From: Patescibacterium sp964487795
Lineage (GTDB): Bacteria > Patescibacteriota > Patescibacteriia > Patescibacteriales > Patescibacteriaceae
Length of the DNA: 64,000 nt
NCBI GenBank assembly: GCA_964487795.1
Contig: CAZASI010000001.1
Span: forward strand, 1 to 64,000
Reading direction: 5' to 3'
Positions 8,422 to 17,085 of the stretch are shown piece by piece. Within the stretch, counting starts at the first letter, position 1. The number at the start of each line of letters is the position of its first letter. The position numbers and the translations under genes are program-made. The notes under the pieces were generated by a model. That model was not told where the DNA came from. It made no database searches and saw only the letters and a program-made list of their open reading frames with translations.

Positions 8422-11250
8422 TTATGTTGTTTCGTCATCATTAGTTTCATCATCATCGTCTTCTTCATCAGAGGCGGTGGTTGAAGGATTTAATGCTGGA
8501 TTTGTCGGTGGTGGATTTGTCGGTGTTGGGTTTACCTGAAAGCCGACTCCTTTGCCGCCGCTATACGGGGAACCGGTGGAAGGGGTTGTTGCCGCTGCTC
8601 CGGAACTTGTTGGTGTACTACCGCTACTGCTGCTTCCGCCGCCGAAAATTCTTGCATGCAATTCTTTCAAGCGACGCTGCGTCTTACGATTTCCATTCTT
8701 ATCATCAATAATATTTTGCAGTTTCTTTTCTCCGAGTGCCTCTAACGATTCGAGATGAGCTGCTTCATATTCAGCTCGCTGTTCCGCAGTCTTGAGAACA
8801 GTATCATCATTAAAATCAAAGGTTTTTATATCCTGTTTGGCAATATCACTGTATGACATGGTGTCATACTGACCCTTAACGGCCTTACTGATGTTCCCGA
8901 GATCAAGTCCTTTACCCTTGTTGCCACGTACGGCGTCATGTCCGTCTTTAGTAATATCCTTTACTACCACGCGAGCTTGTGCAAAATTATCGTCCTCATC
9001 AAAGACAGGGGCCTGACGATCCAGATATTTGGTATGACCGACTTTCAAGGCCTGGTCGCTTTCCAAAGAGTGCGCACTGACTTGTTTCATCTGTCTGACA
9101 AATTCATCTTTAGTCAGAGCATTATCGGTAGCTTCAATAAATCTGTCATTCTTATAAGCGGCAGAATCTTGAACTTCAAGCTTCTTATCAATCATGCGCT
9201 TCTGTAATTTCTTCATTTCCTTATCAGCCTTAACCTCATCTTCACTGTCTATATCATAGTGAATGTATGCTTGCTTCTTATCAACATCGTCATTGAATTT
9301 TTTACTGAGCAAGGCGTTGTTGGCAATTCCGAATGATTCTTCAGCCTTGGCAATTTGTGCGTGATCTTTAAAGCCAGCTTTAATAGCAAGAGTGAGAGAG
9401 GCGGCCATCTTCTGATTTTTATTAGTGGCACTATCTTCAAGCATGGCAGCCAATTGCGACGGAGAGAGTCCGGCATCGGCCATTTTCTTTTGTTCGTCGT
9501 TGATAGCTTTTTCTTCCTTTTGATTACTATTGGCCTTGGCTTTATACATTGCCTTGGTCCAAGTGTTGGAAACCTTATACTCACGTTCGCTTAATTTACC
9601 AATATTCTCTCCGCGATAATCAGTTGCAAATTCATACTGAACTTTTCCATCCTTAAGAATTTCTTTGCCCTTCTTGTCTTTCTTAGTACGAGCATATACC
9701 ATTTCGCCATGATCATTTTCATGCAATATATCATATTTGCCCGAAGCATCTTTATATACACCGGTTTGATACGCTCCAATGCGTCCATCTTTAAGTGATT
9801 TGCGATTTTCTCTATTCTGTCTCCAATTTTTAAAGGTTATTGCATTCTTGGCATTAGTTATGCCTGCACCGATTGCGTTAATTTTTTGCTGAGCTGCCAA
9901 AGGCAAGGTGCCTTTAACTCCCAAAGCCGCTGACTGTGCCCAAGCTTTAGGCGCTGTTTTAACCGCAGTTTTTGCTGTGTTATAACGACTGTACATACGA
10001 TCGCCAAACGCCGAAATTTTTTCTTTGCGCGCCGCTTCTCTCTGTCCCTGGAAAGCTTGCCAGCGATCACGAACCGGACGAGTTGCAAGATTACGCACAC
10101 CTTTAGCAGCACCTTTTAATTTATCAAAACCCGCACCGGCAACTGAACCGACCGCACCACCCAATTCTTTCGTAATCATCAAACCCCCCATCAATAAACC
10201 TATAGAAATAATAAACTTAAGCATGCTGTCGGCACTACCTGACTTAGAAATACCGGCCTCAGGAGCTCCAGCACCACTTTTTTCAAAACCTTTTAATTTT
10301 ATCTCTTCATTTGCTCCCTTGTTCGGCTCAGTCGCTCCATTAATTAATGAAGCGCCGGTTGAATCAGGTTGAACACTCGCAAAAGAAAGCCAGATAAAGA
10401 AAGCAAGAATTGGTCCTGAAACAACGTTCTTACTGAAATCATCCCACCACTTACTCGCATATTTTTCCGTAGCCGGTAAAACAGATAATAGATACGGCAG
10501 TGGAGAAAGAACAACATAAATCCAGATCATAACCATACGAACAACAAGTACAAACACCATTATCGCGACTACCACGGTGGCAATGATAGAATACAGTAAA
10601 GCTAAGATATAAGTGCCGACAATGGTCAGAGTATCAAGTGGCTGATCTGAATCGGCGCTCATGGATAAATATCCACTGATGCCAAGCATGTCCGCAAGGT
10701 TACCGCCGCCGATATCTCGGAAACCGTTAACAAAAGTAAGCATGATGACCTGCGCAAAATCTATAATAATACCGCAGATAAGTCGTGAGAAGTTGATTAA
10801 AATTGCGGCGATAATAAACTTTGGCAAAAGCTTTTTCATCGCATAATTTTCTCGATTTAAAACAGTCGCAAAGGCGATAACAAGCAATATCAATACAAAA
10901 AACATGTTACACACATCGCGCAGAATAACCCAACCGTTGGTTACGGCAGGTGAATTGATGAAATCATTATATGAAGCCACCCAGAGCAAAATATACATCA
11001 ATACAACCATGATTTGCCCGAGTGTCCACACCAAAGCAACAACAATCCAACCGACGATTGAAGTTACTACATTTTTTGAGCTCGTTGCAGGCGGCTGCTG
11101 AGTTTGTTGCGTATCAGTGGGTGGAGTTGCAGTAGTTGGCGGATCATCTTGCGCATATGCAAACTGAGGTGTTGCTAAAAATCCACCCCCCACACAGAGT
11201 GCGAGGACTAAAGTTAAAACTGCAATTTTTTTCTTTAAAAAGATATTCAT
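8422..11250 (-). CDS. VirB6/TrbL-like polytopic membrane protein with long C-terminal tail
   Basis: A signal peptide (KKKIAVLTLVLALCVGGG, cleavage probably after FAYAQ) is followed by a Thr/Pro/Gln-rich stretch, about seven TM helices (to about residue 365), and about 570 residues of highly charged, Lys- and Ala-rich, largely helical tail ending in Gly/Ser/Pro and Asp/Glu-rich low complexity. The layout fits VirB6/TrbL-type inner-membrane channel proteins of the group. I place the start at the ATG at 11250: a GTG at 11277 would overlap the upstream gene and put nine polar residues before the signal peptide. The tail may act as a cytosolic scaffold. Confidence 0.75.
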   Translation of the reverse strand: MNIFLKKKIAVLTLVLALCVGGGFLATPQFAYAQDDPPTTATPPTDTQQTQQPPATSSKNVVTSIVGWIVVALVWTLGQIMVVLMYILLWVASYNDFINSPAVTNGWVILRDVCNMFFVLILLVIAFATVLNRENYAMKKLLPKFIIAAILINFSRLICGIIIDFAQVIMLTFVNGFRDIGGGNLADMLGISGYLSMSADSDQPLDTLTIVGTYILALLYSIIATVVVAIMVFVLVVRMVMIWIYVVLSPLPYLLSVLPATEKYASKWWDDFSKNVVSGPILAFFIWLSFASVQPDSTGASLINGATEPNKGANEEIKLKGFEKSGAGAPEAGISKSGSADSMLKFIISIGLLMGGLMITKELGGAVGSVAGAGFDKLKGAAKGVRNLATRPVRDRWQAFQGQREAARKEKISAFGDRMYSRYNTAKTAVKTAPKAWAQSAALGVKGTLPLAAQQKINAIGAGITNAKNAITFKNWRQNRENRKSLKDGRIGAYQTGVYKDASGKYDILHENDHGEMVYARTKKDKKGKEILKDGKVQYEFATDYRGENIGKLSEREYKVSNTWTKAMYKAKANSNQKEEKAINDEQKKMADAGLSPSQLAAMLEDSATNKNQKMAASLTLAIKAGFKDHAQIAKAEESFGIANNALLSKKFNDDVDKKQAYIHYDIDSEDEVKADKEMKKLQKRMIDKKLEVQDSAAYKNDRFIEATDNALTKDEFVRQMKQVSAHSLESDQALKVGHTKYLDRQAPVFDEDDNFAQARVVVKDITKDGHDAVRGNKGKGLDLGNISKAVKGQYDTMSYSDIAKQDIKTFDFNDDTVLKTAEQRAEYEAAHLESLEALGEKKLQNIIDDKNGNRKTQRRLKELHARIFGGGSSSSGSTPTSSGAAATTPSTGSPYSGGKGVGFQVNPTPTNPPPTNPALNPSTTASDEEDDDDETNDDETT

Positions 11251-11266
11251 GAAAAAATTTATTCTA

Positions 11267-11956
11267 TCACTTTCCACTCAAGCTCCAGGCCACTTTAACC
11301 ATTTGCCAGAATGAACCGAATCCCATTTCCCACAGTGCATCCCATGGGTTCTCAACCATCCACGCCAACAAAACAATAAATGCCACATTGATTAATACCA
11401 AAGTAAGGACGATTGCATCAACTGTGACAAGTACTCCTCCTTCTAACATACCGGCACCTTTTTTAGGAACTCCTAAAATCGATTCCGAGCCCGAATTTTT
11501 TCCGCTTAACCCCAACGGGGAGTTTGCTGGAAACCATTCTTCACCTAAAGGACAAAATAATTTATCTCCTACAACTTTATTCAAAAACCAATGAACATTA
11601 ACGTATAAAATTGAAAGTCCGTAGGTGTCGGGCGCGGCTTGCCACATTTTTTTTAAAAAATTACTCGTTGCTCTATTGATTGGCGCGACTGCAATGTCGA
11701 CAGCTCGGCCGATAGCATTTCCAACAGGACTAGCCTGAGCAGCTTCTTTAGCATTATGCTGCCGTCCTTGTCTTAATATGGCACCATGCGGTAAACGTGA
11801 TTGACCTCCTTGTGGAGCAATTCTCCCGCCTCTATCAGGAATCAAATTTGCATTACTGACACGGTCGCGACGCAAAGCCGAAGATGCCGCGGCCTCTTCG
11901 CTCGGACCCGACAAGGTTGGTCGGTAAGCAATATTGACGTCTGGGGAAACGGCCAT
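11267..11956 (-). CDS. Small membrane protein, first gene of the T4SS-like operon
   Basis: About 90 residues of polar, Arg/Gly/Gln-rich, probably disordered sequence precede a central segment with conserved-looking aromatics (LYVNVHWFLNKVVG, FCPLGEEWFP). One strong TM helix near the C-terminus (VDAIVLTLVLINVAFIVLLAW) and an amphipathic end complete it. I do not recognise the family. The start is the ATG at 11956 (MAVSPDVN); an ATG 24 nt further upstream lies at the -10 box of the promoter and cannot be on the mRNA. The gene leads the secretion operon and overlaps the region just before the VirB6-like gene. Confidence 0.65.
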   Translation of the reverse strand: MAVSPDVNIAYRPTLSGPSEEAAASSALRRDRVSNANLIPDRGGRIAPQGGQSRLPHGAILRQGRQHNAKEAAQASPVGNAIGRAVDIAVAPINRATSNFLKKMWQAAPDTYGLSILYVNVHWFLNKVVGDKLFCPLGEEWFPANSPLGLSGKNSGSESILGVPKKGAGMLEGGVLVTVDAIVLTLVLINVAFIVLLAWMVENPWDALWEMGFGSFWQMVKVAWSLSGK

Positions 11957-11970
11957 AATTATATAGTTAT

Positions 11971-12000
11971 AGTATAACATAATTCCAGGTTTGGTAACAA
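11971..12000 (-). promoter_or_regulatory. Promoter of the T4SS-comFC operon
   Basis: On the minus strand TTGTTA (11995-12000), an 18-nt spacer and TATACT (11971-11976) preceded by TG (extended -10). The predicted start site, near 11964, leaves a leader of only about 8 nt before the ATG at 11956 and no room for a Shine-Dalgarno sequence. The -35 box abuts the T-tract of the lysS terminator. Confidence 0.7.
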
Positions 12001-12001
12001 A

Positions 12002-12027
12002 AAAATCAGCTTTATTAAGCTGATTTT
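12002..12027 (-). terminator. Intrinsic terminator of valS-lysS
   Basis: AAAATCAGCTT and AAGCTGATTTT pair in an 11-bp stem around a TATT-type tetraloop; on the minus strand it runs into a T-tract (A residues 11999-12005 on the plus strand). It begins 22 nt after the lysS stop. Confidence 0.85.
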
Positions 12028-12048
12028 CTCGCTACATTGTCAATAGCT

Positions 12049-13515
12049 TTATTCGGGACGCATGATCGGGAAAAACATTACCTCTCGAATCGAAGATTGG
12101 TTGGTATACAACATGACCAAACGGTCGATACCAATGCCGATTCCGCCCAAAGGAGGCAAGGCATATTCAAGAGCTTCCAAAAAGTCTTCATCCATTGGGT
12201 GAGATTCCTCATTTCCCGCACGCATTGCAGCCTGTTCGTTCTCAAAACGAGCGCGTTGCACTCTCGGATCAATAATTTCCGACCACCCGTCACCGATTTC
12301 TTTACCGTTAACATAGCACTCAAAACGTTCAACTAAATCAGGATTGGAACGATGCGTTCGTGACAAGGGTGACACTTCTTTCGGGTAATCAATTATCCAC
12401 ACCGGACTAATCAGCTGTTCAGTTACCAACTTTTCAAAAATATTCATAATCATCTGTCCCCGCGTTGCTTCTCCCCTATTCTCAATATTATTTTTGTCAC
12501 ATACTTTCTTTAAGTCGCTTTCATTCATATCAGCAACTTTAATTTTGGCAAATTTCTCAATAGCATCAACCATAGTAATACGCGGCCAAGCAGCGCTGAT
12601 ATCGAGCCAACCGGAATCAACCGGAAGTTTTGCTTCGCCAAACAAATTTTGAGCAATAAACTTGTACATAGCTTCAGCGTTATCCATCATCGTCTGATAA
12701 TCAACATACGCTTCATACCACTCAATCATCGTAAATTCAGGATTGTGAGTTTGATCCGCACCTTCGTTACGGAAATTTTTTGCGATTTCATATACTTTTT
12801 CATAACCGCCAACAACTAAGCGTTTCAAATATAATTCAGGCGCAACACGCAAATACATGTCCATGTCATAGGCATTGATATGCGTCGTAAACGGACGAGC
12901 GTTTGTTCCGCCGTACAAAGTTTGCAAAACTGGTGTTTCAACTTCAATAAAATCTCGGCTGTTTAAAAATTCTCTCACTAAACCAATAATTTTTGATCGC
13001 ATCTTAAAACGCTCAAAAACTTCTCGATCAGTAATCAAATCAAGAAAACGTTTACGAAAACGAGTTTCCTTATCTTTAAGGCCGTGAAATTTATCAGGCA
13101 ACGGACGCAGAGCTTTACTCAGTAATTTCCAGCTATTTACTAAAATAGATTCTTCGCCTCGCTCGGTTTTAAAACGAGTTCCCGAGGCTTCAATAAAATC
13201 TCCCGAATCTACCATTTTTGAAAATAATTTAAAATTCTCAGCACCGAGTTCATCGCTTTTCAAAATCACTTGAATGCCGCCACTCATGTCCTGCACTACA
13301 GCAAAAATAATTTTACCGACCACTCGTTTAGAAACAATACGTCCGGCAATGGAGACTTTGGCATCTAATTTTTCAGCAAGAGCCTCAGTCACTAAATGCG
13401 TGCGCTCAGAAACAAGTTGATACGGCAAAATACCTTGATCTTCAAGAATACCAAGCTTTTGCAAGCGAATTGCGCGCTCATCTTCAATATTCTCGTATTG
13501 TGGTTTATCTGTCAT
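12049..13515 (-). CDS. lysS: Lysyl-tRNA synthetase, class II
   Basis: It charges tRNA-Lys. The N-terminal OB-fold anticodon-binding domain spans about residues 50-150 (VSIAGRIVSKRVVGKIIFAVV...). The class II core shows motif 2 (FRNEGADQTHNPEFTMIEWYE) and motif 3 (GIGIGIDRLVMLYT) near the C-terminus. The length of 488 is normal for bacterial LysRS. It follows valS by 9 nt and is transcribed with it; its terminator lies just downstream. Confidence 0.97.
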   Translation of the reverse strand: MTDKPQYENIEDERAIRLQKLGILEDQGILPYQLVSERTHLVTEALAEKLDAKVSIAGRIVSKRVVGKIIFAVVQDMSGGIQVILKSDELGAENFKLFSKMVDSGDFIEASGTRFKTERGEESILVNSWKLLSKALRPLPDKFHGLKDKETRFRKRFLDLITDREVFERFKMRSKIIGLVREFLNSRDFIEVETPVLQTLYGGTNARPFTTHINAYDMDMYLRVAPELYLKRLVVGGYEKVYEIAKNFRNEGADQTHNPEFTMIEWYEAYVDYQTMMDNAEAMYKFIAQNLFGEAKLPVDSGWLDISAAWPRITMVDAIEKFAKIKVADMNESDLKKVCDKNNIENRGEATRGQMIMNIFEKLVTEQLISPVWIIDYPKEVSPLSRTHRSNPDLVERFECYVNGKEIGDGWSEIIDPRVQRARFENEQAAMRAGNEESHPMDEDFLEALEYALPPLGGIGIGIDRLVMLYTNQSSIREVMFFPIMRPE

Positions 13516-13524
13516 ATAAGAATA

Positions 13525-15951
13525 TTATACAGTTATTTCAAGTTTCAAGCCATCTTCACTTGTCATAGCTTGGCTAAATGTTACTTCATTAATATGGAGC
13601 AATGATTTAAATAATGGAACAAACGTTTCTAATAATTTAGACTGCTCAGTAGAGCAACTAATGCTAAGATTCTTAATTTCACTATTTAGAGCCATAGCAT
13701 TTTTACTCTTAAACCCTCGAACAAAAGTAATCACATTAAGCACATCTTTAAAATCAGTTTCCAATTTTGTATCAATCAAAGATTCATCAGGGTCAGCTAA
13801 TTTCGCAACATGAATACTAATATCATCATTAAACTGTTTAAAGTATCCCTGATAAATTTCTTCTGAAATAAACGGCATTAACGGAGCATACAATGTTATA
13901 ACTTGAAGTAAGCACGAATACAGAGTAGCCTGCGCTGCCGGACGAGTTAAATCATCCTGCGCATAGATTCGTGCTTTAACCATTTCCAAATAATTATCAC
14001 ACAGCGCATTCCAGAAAAATTGATTCAAAACTTCTTTAGCCTTTGAATAGTCATACTCGTCAAAAGCTTTAATATATTCCTTGGTCATTGAATGAAGCTG
14101 TGACAAAATCCAGCGATCGCTCGCCTCTAATTCTCCTGTCTTTTGTTTTGGATCATAGCCTTCCAAACTTGAAATAATAAATTTAGAAGCGTTCCATAGT
14201 TTAGTAATCGTGCGCTGTCCGACTTTTATTTCATCTTCGTTATAACGCAGGTTTTGTCCAAGCGTAGCGCCAGCCGACCAAAAACGTACGGCATCAGCCG
14301 AATATTTCTTAATAATAGTTTCAGGATCAACAAAGTTACCTAAGGACTTACTGATTTTTCTGCCCTGTTCATCTAATCCCCAACCGGAAATCATTACGTC
14401 TTTCCACGGAATTGTATTCAAATGATATTCGGCTTTAACAATAGAATAGAATAACCAAGTTCTAATAATTTCAAAAGCTTGAACACGTACGCTCATAGGG
14501 AAAACAGTCGGCATGGTATCGTCTGACATGCCCCAGTGTCCGTTAATCATTGGTGTTAAAGAAGAAGTCATCCAGGTATCCATAACGTCATTTTCAGGCC
14601 TCAGATCGTTTGATTTGCATTTTGGACACTCAGTTACGGGCGGCTTTGTTTCGCGCGGATCAAGTGGTAAATCTTTTTCTTCAGCGACAATAATTTCTTT
14701 GCAGTTCTCGCAATGCCAAAGCGGAAACGGAACGCCGTAAAAACGTTGACGAGAAATACACCAATCCCATTTTAAACCCTCGACCCATGAATCATAAATT
14801 TGTTTCATGTGAGGCGGGTTCCAATTAAGCTCGGCGCCACGCTTAGCCCAAACTTCCTTATTATCAACCACTTTAATAAACCATTGCGGAGCTAACACAA
14901 ATTCAAAAGGTTTGCCGCAACGTTCATGCACATTCATTACATTTTTAATCGGATCTTTCTTAACTAATACTTCGGCTGCTTCAAGGTCAGCAAGTATTGT
15001 AGCGCGAGCATCGGTTGTATTTAAGCCCGCGTATTTTCCTGCTACTTCGGTTAATTTTCCGTTTTGTCCGATCAGTTCAATCGTTTCTAAATTATCTCTT
15101 TTCCAACGCGCGACGTCTTCAGAATCACCCCAAGTACAAACCATCATCAAACCAGTACCAAAATCGATTTCAACATCATCATCGGCCATAACCGGAACCA
15201 TTCGATCAACTAAAGGCAACTTTGCTTTCTTGCCGATATATTTTGCAAAACGCGGATCCTTTGAATTTGTATATAAGGCGACGCACGCCGGAATTAATTC
15301 CGGACGAGTTGTTGCGATTGGCGCTATATTGCCATCTTCAAATTCAAAATTAATATAATTTAAGAAAGTATCCTGTTCTGCGTCATCAAGATCAGCTTGA
15401 GACAAAGCCGTACGACAAAACGGGCACCAGATAACCGGTTCTTTTCTATAATCGATTAAACCTTTTTTATATAAATCTAAAAATGATCGCTGCGCAACGG
15501 ATTGCGAGCGCGGATCAATTGTTGAATAGAGAAGCGACCAATCAACGCTGATGCCGAGACTAGAAAAAAAATCTTTATAAACTTTAGCACCGGCTTCAGT
15601 TTCTTCAAGACACAGCTTAATAAATTCAGATCGAGTAATCTTTGCTTTATCAATTTTATGTTTCTTTTCTACAAAACGCTCCGTCGGTAAGCCGTTATCA
15701 TCAAAACCCATTGGATAAAAAACGTTAAAGCCGCGCATGCGCTTATAGCGGATAACAAACTCAGCCTGCGTATAGCTCATGACATGTCCGGCATGTAAAT
15801 GCGCCGCGGAAATATAAGGCGGAGGCGTATCAACAGAAAAAACCTCGCCGGAAGCGCTAGGTTTATAGCTATAAATCCCCGTTTCTTCCCAGAATTGACG
15901 CCACTTAGCTTCGCGTTCCTCGGGGTTATATTTTTGGTCTAAACTTGGCAT
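13525..15951 (-). CDS. valS: Valyl-tRNA synthetase, archaeal-like branch
   Basis: This class I synthetase has a HIGH variant HAGH at 53-56 in PPPYISAAHLHAGH and a KMSKS variant KISKS (followed by LGN). DDNGLPTERFVEKK after the HIGH region is characteristic of the shorter, archaeal-type ValRS also found in some bacteria. Between them is the CP1 editing domain, with zinc-binding cysteines in WCPFC and CENC/CPKC pairs. At 808 residues it is shorter than the E. coli enzyme (951); it lacks room for the long C-terminal coiled coil. The start at 15951 is chosen because an ATG 21 nt upstream lies inside the -10 region. Confidence 0.93.
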   Translation of the reverse strand: MPSLDQKYNPEEREAKWRQFWEETGIYSYKPSASGEVFSVDTPPPYISAAHLHAGHVMSYTQAEFVIRYKRMRGFNVFYPMGFDDNGLPTERFVEKKHKIDKAKITRSEFIKLCLEETEAGAKVYKDFFSSLGISVDWSLLYSTIDPRSQSVAQRSFLDLYKKGLIDYRKEPVIWCPFCRTALSQADLDDAEQDTFLNYINFEFEDGNIAPIATTRPELIPACVALYTNSKDPRFAKYIGKKAKLPLVDRMVPVMADDDVEIDFGTGLMMVCTWGDSEDVARWKRDNLETIELIGQNGKLTEVAGKYAGLNTTDARATILADLEAAEVLVKKDPIKNVMNVHERCGKPFEFVLAPQWFIKVVDNKEVWAKRGAELNWNPPHMKQIYDSWVEGLKWDWCISRQRFYGVPFPLWHCENCKEIIVAEEKDLPLDPRETKPPVTECPKCKSNDLRPENDVMDTWMTSSLTPMINGHWGMSDDTMPTVFPMSVRVQAFEIIRTWLFYSIVKAEYHLNTIPWKDVMISGWGLDEQGRKISKSLGNFVDPETIIKKYSADAVRFWSAGATLGQNLRYNEDEIKVGQRTITKLWNASKFIISSLEGYDPKQKTGELEASDRWILSQLHSMTKEYIKAFDEYDYSKAKEVLNQFFWNALCDNYLEMVKARIYAQDDLTRPAAQATLYSCLLQVITLYAPLMPFISEEIYQGYFKQFNDDISIHVAKLADPDESLIDTKLETDFKDVLNVITFVRGFKSKNAMALNSEIKNLSISCSTEQSKLLETFVPLFKSLLHINEVTFSQAMTSEDGLKLEITV

Positions 15952-15962
15952 AATATGAGCTA

Positions 15963-15991
15963 ATCCTAACAAAATAAGGCGTTCGTGTAAA
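15963..15991 (-). promoter_or_regulatory. Promoter of valS-lysS
   Basis: Minus strand TTTACA (15986-15991), 17-nt spacer, TAGGAT (15963-15968) with TG one base upstream (extended -10). The predicted start site, near 15956, would give a leader of about 5 nt before the valS ATG at 15951, another nearly leaderless mRNA. Confidence 0.65.
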
Positions 15992-16005
15992 GGAATAGCT
16001 GGTCA

Positions 16006-17043
16006 CTAAAACTGCGCAAAAATCCTCTTATTAGCTCCGTCAATTCGAATATTTTGACCGTTAGGCATACAAATTTGTGGTGCGGTATGCCCAAAATCAA
16101 GATTCTGTATGATTGGGATATTTTGATTATAATTGCGGACCATTTTTATAATTGTTTCTCGTTGCTCTTCACGATATGTTTTCTTATCCTCAGCACTTTG
16201 TTGTTTGTTAAAATGCCACGCTTTTGGACGGCCGACAAGAACAGCTTTAACTCGTGCTATGATTCCGCGCTCACCGAGCGCACGCAAGACACGAGAGACA
16301 TATTGAGCCGAAGGAATTTCTTCTGAGCTTTCCAAAAATAAAATAGTGTTATCAAAATCCGGGAGTTGCGGCAGACTAACGCCATGGCGCATTATCTCAT
16401 CAATCGATTCAATACAGCCGCCCCAGCTTATCCCTTGCGCGTCAGCCGGTTTGTCCCAAAACCACGGATCATTATCTTCACGAACTCGCGGCAAATTAAT
16501 AGTCTCCGGATCATTCCAGTTTAAACCAATGTCGTTATAGTATGGGCTGGCTTCAAGTTCAAACTCTCCTTCCTCAAAGAAGGCTTTATTTAGATATGCA
16601 ACAGTCAGTTCATCCATTTGCTGCTGCATAGCAAATTCAGTGAATAAACTTCCACCGTAAAATGATGGAATACCGTTAAGCCACAAAAAATTTTCAAAAT
16701 GAGTATTGTCGCTAAAACCAAAAAATGGTTTTGGATTATTAATAAAAGGCTCGGACGGAAGGTTTTTTATATACGTAACCTGATCATCGCCCCCAAGGGC
16801 GCTGATAACAGCTTTGATTTCTTTATTTTCAAAAGCATCAATCAAATCTTTGGCGCGCTCTTCCTTTGTTGCGCCGACTTTTTTAGTAACAGAAAACTCA
16901 ACCGGCTCCAGTCCGAAGACTTCTCTCAGACGTTTTAATCCTAGCTCATAGACATGAGGCCAAACGCCGGGAGCGCCGAACGACGGCGACACGATTGCGA
17001 CCTTATCTCCTTTACGTAATTTAGTTAGTTTTTTAAAACCCAT
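16006..17043 (-). CDS. S66 family peptidase (LD-carboxypeptidase / MccF-like)
   Basis: This serine peptidase family includes LdcA, which trims peptidoglycan tetrapeptides, and MccF, which destroys microcin C-type aminoacyl-nucleotides. The N-terminal KGDKVAIVSPSF, the nucleophile motif GFSDNTHFENF, the Glu-bearing segment SWGGCIESIDEI and the His motif LDFGHTAPQICMPNG are all present. The length of 345 and the GFSDNT/GGCIE pattern are closer to MccF-like than to LdcA-like members. It is 42 nt downstream of aspS; AspRS is the target of processed microcin C, so an immunity role is possible, but wall recycling cannot be excluded. Confidence 0.88.
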   Translation of the reverse strand: MGFKKLTKLRKGDKVAIVSPSFGAPGVWPHVYELGLKRLREVFGLEPVEFSVTKKVGATKEERAKDLIDAFENKEIKAVISALGGDDQVTYIKNLPSEPFINNPKPFFGFSDNTHFENFLWLNGIPSFYGGSLFTEFAMQQQMDELTVAYLNKAFFEEGEFELEASPYYNDIGLNWNDPETINLPRVREDNDPWFWDKPADAQGISWGGCIESIDEIMRHGVSLPQLPDFDNTILFLESSEEIPSAQYVSRVLRALGERGIIARVKAVLVGRPKAWHFNKQQSAEDKKTYREEQRETIIKMVRNYNQNIPIIQNLDFGHTAPQICMPNGQNIRIDGANKRIFAQF

Positions 17044-17049
17044 CTTTAT

Positions 17050-17079
17050 AATCTAAAGAATTAGTTTTAATATATTCAA
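17050..17079 (-). promoter_or_regulatory. Possible promoter of the S66 peptidase gene
   Basis: Minus strand TTGAAT (17074-17079), 18-nt spacer, TAGATT (17050-17055). A start site 7 nt downstream would fall on the ATG itself. The boxes are moderate and read-through from aspS is an alternative. Confidence 0.35.
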
Positions 17080-17085
17080 GAAATA

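Noticed and set aside
11257..11980. Longer N-termini for the first T4SS gene (start at 11980) and the VirB6-like gene (GTG at 11277)
   Set aside because: The first lies at the -10 box of the promoter; the second overlaps the previous gene and spoils a clear signal peptide.
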